Positions 59,081 through 64,000 of a stretch of DNA of 64,000 bases are shown here, one piece after another; position 1 is the stretch's first letter, and every line of letters starts with the position of its first letter. The stretch spans positions 5,403,001 to 5,467,000 of the forward strand of contig NZ_JAVDYC010000001.1 in NCBI RefSeq assembly GCF_031458255.1, written 5' to 3'. A program made the translations under genes and the position numbers. A model generated the notes under the pieces. It searched no databases and was not told the DNA's origin. It worked only from the letters and a program-made list of their open reading frames with translations. Origin of the DNA: Catenuloplanes niger. Lineage in GTDB: Bacteria > Actinomycetota > Actinomycetes > Mycobacteriales > Micromonosporaceae.

Positions 59081-60130
59081 ATGTGGCGTGGCTTGATCGA
59101 GGCGTATCGGGACCGGCTGCCGGTTACCGAGGCGACACCGGTGATCACCCTGCACGAGGGGAACACGCCCCTGGTGCCGGCGCCGGAGCTCTCCACGCGT
59201 ACCGGCGCCGACGTCTACCTCAAGGTCGAGGGCGCGAACCCGACCGGGTCGTTCAAGGACCGCGGCATGACCATGGCGGTGTCCCGCGCGGTCGAGGACG
59301 GCGCCAAGGCGATCATCTGCGCGTCCACCGGGAACACCAGCGCGTCCGCGGCGGCGTACGCGGCGCGGGCCGGCATCACCTGCGCGGTGCTGGTGCCGCA
59401 GGGCAAGATCGCCCTGGGCAAGCTGGGGCAGGCGCTGGTGCACGGCGCCAAGCTGCTGCAGGTCTCCGGCAACTTCGACGACTGCCTGGCGCTCGCGTCG
59501 AAGCTGTCGCTGGACTACCCGGTCGCGCTGGTCAACTCCGTGAACCCGGACCGGCTGCAGGGGCAGAAGACCGCGGCGTTCGAGATCGTCGAGGCGCTCG
59601 GCGACGCGCCGGACATCCACTGCCTGCCGGTCGGCAACGCCGGCAACATCAGCGCGTACTGGATGGGCTACCAGGAGGACCGGGCCGCGGGCAACGCCAC
59701 CCGGACGCCGCGGATGTTCGGTTTCCAGGCCTCCGGTGCCGCGCCGATCGTGAACGGTGAGGCCGTGCGTGAGCCGTCCACGATCGCCACCGCGATCCGG
59801 ATCGGCAACCCGGCGAGCTGGACCAAGGCGGTCGACGCGCGGGACACGTCCGGCGGCCTGATCGCGGCCGTCACGGACCGGGAGATCCTCACGGCGTACC
59901 GGCTGCTCGCCCGTACCGTCGGCGTGTTCGTGGAACTGGGCAGCGCGGCCAGCGTGGCCGGCCTGCTCCAGCAGGCGGAGGCGGGCAAGGTCCCGGCCGG
60001 CTCGACCGTGGTTTGCACCGTCACCGGCCACGGCCTGAAGGACCCCGAGTGGGCGATCTCCACCGCCCCGTCCCCGACCACCATCCCGAACGACGTGCTC
60101 GCCGCGGCCCGCTCGCTCGACCTGGCGTGA
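59081..60130 (+). CDS. thrC: Threonine synthase
   Basis: A 349-residue PLP enzyme that converts O-phosphohomoserine to threonine. The PLP lysine is K59 in [11 protein letters not shown], with the phosphate-binding [15 protein letters not shown] and [14 protein letters not shown] tracts. ATG 59081 is preceded by GAGGAG at 6 bp and gives the family start [17 protein letters not shown] 59060 would add seven residues. It is transcribed alone here, with a 14-bp hairpin after it. Confidence 0.96.
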   Translation: MWRGLIEAYRDRLPVTEATPVITLHEGNTPLVPAPELSTRTGADVYLKVEGANPTGSFKDRGMTMAVSRAVEDGAKAIICASTGNTSASAAAYAARAGITCAVLVPQGKIALGKLGQALVHGAKLLQVSGNFDDCLALASKLSLDYPVALVNSVNPDRLQGQKTAAFEIVEALGDAPDIHCLPVGNAGNISAYWMGYQEDRAAGNATRTPRMFGFQASGAAPIVNGEAVREPSTIATAIRIGNPASWTKAVDARDTSGGLIAAVTDREILTAYRLLARTVGVFVELGSAASVAGLLQQAEAGKVPAGSTVVCTVTGHGLKDPEWAISTAPSPTTIPNDVLAAARSLDLA

Positions 60131-60139
60131 TCCGGGGTT

Positions 60140-60167
60140 CCCCGTGCCGTTCCGGAACGGCACGGGG
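60140..60167. terminator. Bidirectional terminator hairpin after thrC
   Basis: A perfect 28-bp palindrome: CCCCGTGCCGTTCC (60140-60153) followed directly by GGAACGGCACGGGG (60154-60167). It lies between the convergent thrC and MFS genes and ends 10 bp before the MFS stop. Confidence 0.85.
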
Positions 60168-60177
60168 ACCGCGACGT

Positions 60178-62064
60178 TCAGCGCGGGGAGGGGCCGGCGA
60201 GCATGTCGCGGGCCAGGTGGCGCAGGCGCGCGACCACCTCCGGGCTCATGTCCGGGTGCCAGCCGTCCAGCAGGCGCGCCAGCGTCTCGGTGCGGGCCTC
60301 GGCCAGGCGCTGCCAGACCGCGTCGCCGTCCGCGGTGAGCGTCAGGTCGTGCTCGCCGGTGACCAGCCCGGCCTGCCGCAGCTCGGCCAGCCAGCCGGTC
60401 ACCCGGTCCGGCGGCAGCAGCCGGTGGGCGGGCAACCCGTCGAGGCGCAGCGTCCCCTTCCGGCCGATCCGGCCGAGCAGCCAGGTCGCCCCGGGCCCGA
60501 CGCCGGTCCGGGCGCGCGTGGCCAGCTCGCCGTAGAGGCGTTCCGCGTCCTCGCGCAGCGCCAGCGCGGCCAGCACCCGTTCCAGCTCGTCGACCGGGCG
60601 GGTGGCCGGCGCCATGCCGAACATCTCCGGTGCCAGCACCGGCGTGGTCACCCGCAGCGGCACCTCGGCCAGCAGCCAGGACAGCACCACGGCCACGCCC
60701 AGCAGCACCGCCAGCGTGTGGAACCCGGTGTGCACGCCGTCCGTGTAGACGCGCAGGTAGAGGGCCACTCCCTCGGGTGTCTGCGGGGTGCTCATCACGT
60801 TCGCGTCGGACAGCCGCGGCGGTAGCGAACCGGCGACGATCGCGGCGAACAGCACCGGGCCGACCGCGCCGCCGAACCAGCGGAAGTAGAGGCTGGCGAA
60901 CGTGGCCACGCCCAGGTGCCGCGCGTCCGTGCCGTTCTGCACGGCGAGCTGCACGAGCGGGAAGACCAGCCCGAGGCCGAGCCCGATCAGCAGCGTGGCC
61001 AGCAGGATCACCGGGAGCGGCGTGGTCGTCTCCATCCGCCCGAGGATCAGCAGTCCGACCGCGACCAGCATGCTGCCGGCCAGCGTCAGCATCCGGTACC
61101 GGCCGGTCCGGACCACGGCCACCTGCCCGGCCACCACGGACAGGAGCATGCCGGTGGAGAGCGGCAGCAGTGCCAGCCCGGACCCGGCCGGGCTGCCGCC
61201 GCGGGCCAGCTGCAGGTACGGCGGCAGGCTCGCCACGGTCACGAACAGCGCGGCGCCGCCGAGCAGGCCGATCGCGGACGCGGTCGGGAACACCGTGCCG
61301 GTGAACAGCTCCGGCGGCAGCACCGGCACCGCGGCCCGGCGCTCCACCCGCACGAACGCGGCGATCAGCAGCGCGGTCACGCCGGCCGCACCGAGCGACC
61401 AGGGCAGGCCGCGGCCGGGTGCGCCGGCCCAGAACACCGCGATCAGCACGCCCGCGCCGATCAGCGCCATCAGCGTGATCCCGGCCAGATCCAGCGGTAC
61501 GCGTTCGCGCTGGTGCGCGCCGGACACGGTCAGCGTGACGACGACCAGCAGCACGAACGCGGTGCCGGCCGTCACGTGGAACAGCCAGCGCCAGGAGAGC
61601 GCGTCGGCCAGCAGCCCGCCGGGGACCGGCCCGAGCACGCCGGCGACCGCGTAGGTGGCCCCGAACGCGTTCTGGAACGGCGCCCGCTGTTCGGCCCCGG
61701 CCATCCGGGTGGTGAGCACGTGGGTGAGGACGAGCGCGGTGCCGGCGCCGACGCCGTAGATCACCTGCGCCCAGATCAGGGTGCGGATCGACTCGGCCTG
61801 CCCGCCCAGCGCCGCACCCGCGGCCGTGGTCAGCAGTCCGGCCTGGAGCAGCCTCTTCGGCCCGTATCGGTCGCCGAGCCGCCCGGCCAGCGGCGCCGCG
61901 GTGATCGCGGCGAGCAGCGAGGCGGAGATGATCCAGGCCGCCCGGGTCGGGCCGCCGATCTCGGTGGCGAGGTCGCGCAGCGCCGGACCGTGCCAGGTCT
62001 GGTTCGTGCCGGCCAGCAGCGGCGCGCCGAGTAGCGCGCAGAGCGTGAGCGTGCGGCGGGCCAT
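60178..62064 (-). CDS. MFS drug exporter (DHA2-like) with C-terminal winged-helix-like domain
   Basis: A 628-residue protein. Residues 1-480 form a 14-helix EmrB/QacA-type exporter, with GRLGDRYGPKRLL as the loop 2-3 motif and GTALVLTHVLTTRM with AVAGVLGPVPGGLLADALSW as motif C. The last 148 residues are soluble: ELATRARTGVGPGATWLLGR, WLAELRQAGLVTGEHDLTLT, ADGDAVWQRLAEARTETLAR and LLDGW resemble the winged helix and C-terminal helices of MarR regulators. The gene is 37 bp downstream of a marR gene on the same strand, so a MarR-controlled pump is likely. Confidence 0.86.
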   Translation of the reverse strand: MARRTLTLCALLGAPLLAGTNQTWHGPALRDLATEIGGPTRAAWIISASLLAAITAAPLAGRLGDRYGPKRLLQAGLLTTAAGAALGGQAESIRTLIWAQVIYGVGAGTALVLTHVLTTRMAGAEQRAPFQNAFGATYAVAGVLGPVPGGLLADALSWRWLFHVTAGTAFVLLVVVTLTVSGAHQRERVPLDLAGITLMALIGAGVLIAVFWAGAPGRGLPWSLGAAGVTALLIAAFVRVERRAAVPVLPPELFTGTVFPTASAIGLLGGAALFVTVASLPPYLQLARGGSPAGSGLALLPLSTGMLLSVVAGQVAVVRTGRYRMLTLAGSMLVAVGLLILGRMETTTPLPVILLATLLIGLGLGLVFPLVQLAVQNGTDARHLGVATFASLYFRWFGGAVGPVLFAAIVAGSLPPRLSDANVMSTPQTPEGVALYLRVYTDGVHTGFHTLAVLLGVAVVLSWLLAEVPLRVTTPVLAPEMFGMAPATRPVDELERVLAALALREDAERLYGELATRARTGVGPGATWLLGRIGRKGTLRLDGLPAHRLLPPDRVTGWLAELRQAGLVTGEHDLTLTADGDAVWQRLAEARTETLARLLDGWHPDMSPEVVARLRHLARDMLAGPSPR

Positions 62065-62101
62065 GCCTACAGGCTATGTGGACAAAACAGATAATTTTTC
62101 G

Positions 62102-62617
62102 TTACCGGAGGTTTTCGCCGGCGCGCTCCGCGGCCGCGTCCGCCTCCGCCGCGCCGACCAGCAACTCCGTGGCCCGCAGGACGACGCCCAGGTCCGCGGC
62201 GGACATCCGGCACAGCACGCGGGCCTGGCGTTCGGCGCCGGCCATGATGATGCGTTCCACGGTCTGCCGGCCGTGCGGCGTGAGCATCACCCGCCGTACC
62301 CGCCGGTCGTTCGGGTCCTCATGTCTTTCCACCAGATCGTGGGCGACGAGCCGGTCCACGATCCCGGTGACGGTGGCCAGGCTGACGCCCATGAAGCGCT
62401 GCAGTTCCTGCCCGGATGCCCCGCCGCCCGCGGCCAGCATGAGTAGGATCTTGAGCTGCGGCATGGTCAGATGCGCGTCGAAGAGCGGGTTGGACCGATC
62501 GTGCGCGAACAGGTACTGCAGGCGGCGCTGGGTTTCCATGATCTGCGCGATCAGCCGGTCCTTGTCCTCGTCGGCCACCGCGTCTCCTGCCGTCTCGCCG
62601 TCTGGGTCCTTCTGCAC
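62102..62617 (-). CDS. MarR family transcriptional regulator
   Basis: A 171-residue repressor with the MarR winged helix: LTMPQLKILLMLAAGG, GVSLATVTGIVDRLVAHDLV and the wing RHEDPNDRRVRRVMLTPHG. It starts at GTG 62617, with AAGGA upstream. It lies between the MFS gene (same strand, 37 bp downstream) and a divergent RND transporter gene, so it probably controls both. Ligand unknown. Confidence 0.92.
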   Translation of the reverse strand: MQKDPDGETAGDAVADEDKDRLIAQIMETQRRLQYLFAHDRSNPLFDAHLTMPQLKILLMLAAGGGASGQELQRFMGVSLATVTGIVDRLVAHDLVERHEDPNDRRVRRVMLTPHGRQTVERIIMAGAERQARVLCRMSAADLGVVLRATELLVGAAEADAAAERAGENLR

Positions 62618-62663
62618 CGCAGGTCCTTGTGAACTACGGGATGTCCCCGATTGTGGGCAACTT

Positions 62664-62680
62664 GTTCGCGTAAGGCAAAC
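62664..62680. promoter_or_regulatory. Candidate MarR operator
   Basis: GTTCGC, 5-bp spacer GTAAG, GCAAAC: an imperfect inverted repeat (5 of 6 arm bases match) in the 108-bp divergent region between marR and the RND gene. The region is relatively AT-rich, as expected for a promoter. The assignment is tentative. Confidence 0.35.
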
Positions 62681-62725
62681 TATTCGTGTCGAGCTAACTT
62701 ACCCCAGCAGGAGAAGAGTCTGCTC

Positions 62726-64000
62726 ATGTCCTTGCTCGCAAGACTGAGTCTCGCGAACCGGGGTCTCGTCGCCCTGATCGCGATCATCGTGACCGGCTTC
62801 GGGGCCTTCGCCATCCCGTCCCTCAAGCAGCAGCTCCTGCCCTCGCTGGAGTTCCCGGCTGCGTTCATCTTCGCCTCCTACCCCGGGGCGTCGCCGGAGA
62901 TCGTCGAGCAGCGGGTCACCGAGCCGATCGAGAACAGCGTCCAGGGGATCGAGGGCCTCGACGAGGTCACGTCGACCACCAGCGAGGGCGTGGCGACGGT
63001 CCAGGTCCTGTTCGAGTTCGGCACCGACCTGACCCAGACCGTCTCCAAGATCGAGAGCAACCTGGGCCGGATCCGCGCCCAGCTGCCGGAGGACGTCGAC
63101 CCCACCGTCTTCGCCGGCAGCACCGCCGACCTGCCGGCCATCGTGCTGGCCGCGTCCGGCGGCGCGGACGAGGCGGCGCTCGCGGCCACGCTCAACGAGA
63201 GCGTGCTGCCCGAGCTCCAGGGCATCGAAGGCGTGCGGACCGCGGAGGTCACCGGCGCGCGCACGTCGAGCATCACCATCACGCCCGACCTGGCCAAGTT
63301 CGGCGCGGCCGGCGTCAACCCGGCCGGCATCGCCACCGCGCTCCAGGCGAACGGCGTCTCCGTCCCGGCCGGCACGCTGACCGAGGGCGAGCGCACGCTG
63401 ACCGTCCAGGTGGGCACGCCGATCACCACCCTCGAGGACCTGCAGAACATCTACCTCAGCGGTACGGGCGGGCGCGCGGTCCGGCTCGGCGACGTCGCCA
63501 CCGTGGCCGAGGTGCAGGCGGCGCCGACGTCCTACACGCGCACGGACGGCGTGGACAGCCTTGGCATCTCCGTCACCGCCACGCCGGACGGCAACGCGGT
63601 GCGCATCTCCGAGGAGATCCGCGACCGGCTCCCGGAGCTGGCCGCGGCCAGCGGCGCCACGCTCACGGTCGTCTTCGACCAGGCGCCGTTCGTCGAGAAG
63701 TCGATCGAGAGCCTCGCCACCGAGGGCCTGCTCGGCCTGGTGATGGCCGTGATCGTCATCCTGGTCTTCCTGCTCTCCGTCCGGTCCACGATCGTCACCG
63801 CGGTCTCCATCCCGCTCTCCGTGCTGGTCGCGCTGATCGCGCTGTGGATCCAGGACTACTCGCTCAACCTGCTCACGCTCGGCGCGCTCACCATCGCGGT
63901 CGGCCGGGTGGTCGACGACTCCATCGTGGTGCTGGAGAACATCAAACGCCATCTCGGGTACGGCGAGGAGAAGCTGCGCGCGATCACCACCGGCGTGCAG
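62726..64000 (+). CDS. RND efflux permease (AcrB/CzcA-like), partial
   Basis: The first 425 residues of a large transporter cut by the window edge. It starts MSLLARLSLANRGLVALIAI with TM1, followed by the porter-domain signature FPAAFIFASYPGASPEIVEQ, VTEPIENSVQGIEGLDEVTS and SGTGGRAVRLGDVATV, then TM2-TM4. TM4 contains VGRVVDDSIVVLENI with the paired aspartates used for proton coupling. AcrB-type permeases occur in actinomycetes without an outer membrane partner. GGAGAAG precedes ATG 62726. Divergent marR suggests drug-inducible expression. Confidence 0.9.
   Translation, partial: MSLLARLSLANRGLVALIAIIVTGFGAFAIPSLKQQLLPSLEFPAAFIFASYPGASPEIVEQRVTEPIENSVQGIEGLDEVTSTTSEGVATVQVLFEFGTDLTQTVSKIESNLGRIRAQLPEDVDPTVFAGSTADLPAIVLAASGGADEAALAATLNESVLPELQGIEGVRTAEVTGARTSSITITPDLAKFGAAGVNPAGIATALQANGVSVPAGTLTEGERTLTVQVGTPITTLEDLQNIYLSGTGGRAVRLGDVATVAEVQAAPTSYTRTDGVDSLGISVTATPDGNAVRISEEIRDRLPELAAASGATLTVVFDQAPFVEKSIESLATEGLLGLVMAVIVILVFLLSVRSTIVTAVSIPLSVLVALIALWIQDYSLNLLTLGALTIAVGRVVDDSIVVLENIKRHLGYGEEKLRAITTGVQ

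Overview
This is chromosomal DNA from a very high-GC actinomycete, most likely of the Micromonosporaceae (Actinoplanes/Micromonospora/Catenuloplanes type). The evidence is strong G/C preference at third codon positions, frequent GTG and TTG starts, a roadblock/GTPase (Cvn-type) module, a DUF6412-YidC pair, DUF574-type methyltransferases, a SigK/RskA pair and a Tad pilus operon. No tool was run: family assignments are by eye from motifs and gene order.

Layout. 1-10.1 kb: end of a roadblock-GTPase conservon, YidC, DedA, a LacI regulator divergent from a GH13 trehalose-synthase-like enzyme, small membrane proteins, a RyR-domain protein, a Gfo/Idh/MocA oxidoreductase, and an XRE regulator divergent from an SDR. 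10.1-23.9 kb: an EAL/GGDEF protein coupled to a methyltransferase, a TetR regulator divergent from an esterase, two tandem Hsp70-like ATPases with unusual C-termini, a HAD phosphatase, SigK/RskA, a NarL-type two-component system behind a relic of an ABC ATPase, and an AraC regulator. 24-31.8 kb: a Tad/Flp pilus operon on the minus strand (flp, tadE, tadG, cpaB, cpaE, tadA, tadB, tadC) ending in a hairpin. 32-35.6 kb: a redox cluster with a small anchored protein, ApbE, a ferric-reductase-like membrane protein, a NuoF-like flavoprotein and a 3Fe-4S ferredoxin. 35.6-38 kb: TetR with two tandem operators in front of a Wzm/Wzt-type ABC exporter. 38-43 kb: a Tat-type arylsulfotransferase-like protein, a putative polymorphic toxin domain with an immunity-like partner, a zinc-ribbon protein, a DUF2809 protein and a membrane protein. 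43-47.4 kb: a polyprenol-phosphate mannosyltransferase, RfbB/RfbC, and a molybdopterin oxidoreductase with its flavin reductase.

47.9-51.3 kb is the most unusual part: a roughly 3.35-kb insert bounded by a 51-bp imperfect direct repeat, one copy of which is the 3' two-thirds of an intact tRNA-Arg(CCG). It carries only two genes, a 703-aa protein of unknown function and a GIY-YIG-like protein joined to it by TGATG. I see no integrase. Its codon usage is visibly less GC-biased than the flanks.

51.4-64 kb: DUF305 and DUF3105 membrane proteins, argS, then lysA-hom, two paralogous proteins rich in calcium-binding repeats but without signal peptides, thrC, and a drug-efflux region with an MFS pump carrying a C-terminal winged-helix-like domain, a MarR regulator and the start of an RND transporter cut by the window edge. 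Convergent genes are repeatedly separated by strong perfect hairpins.
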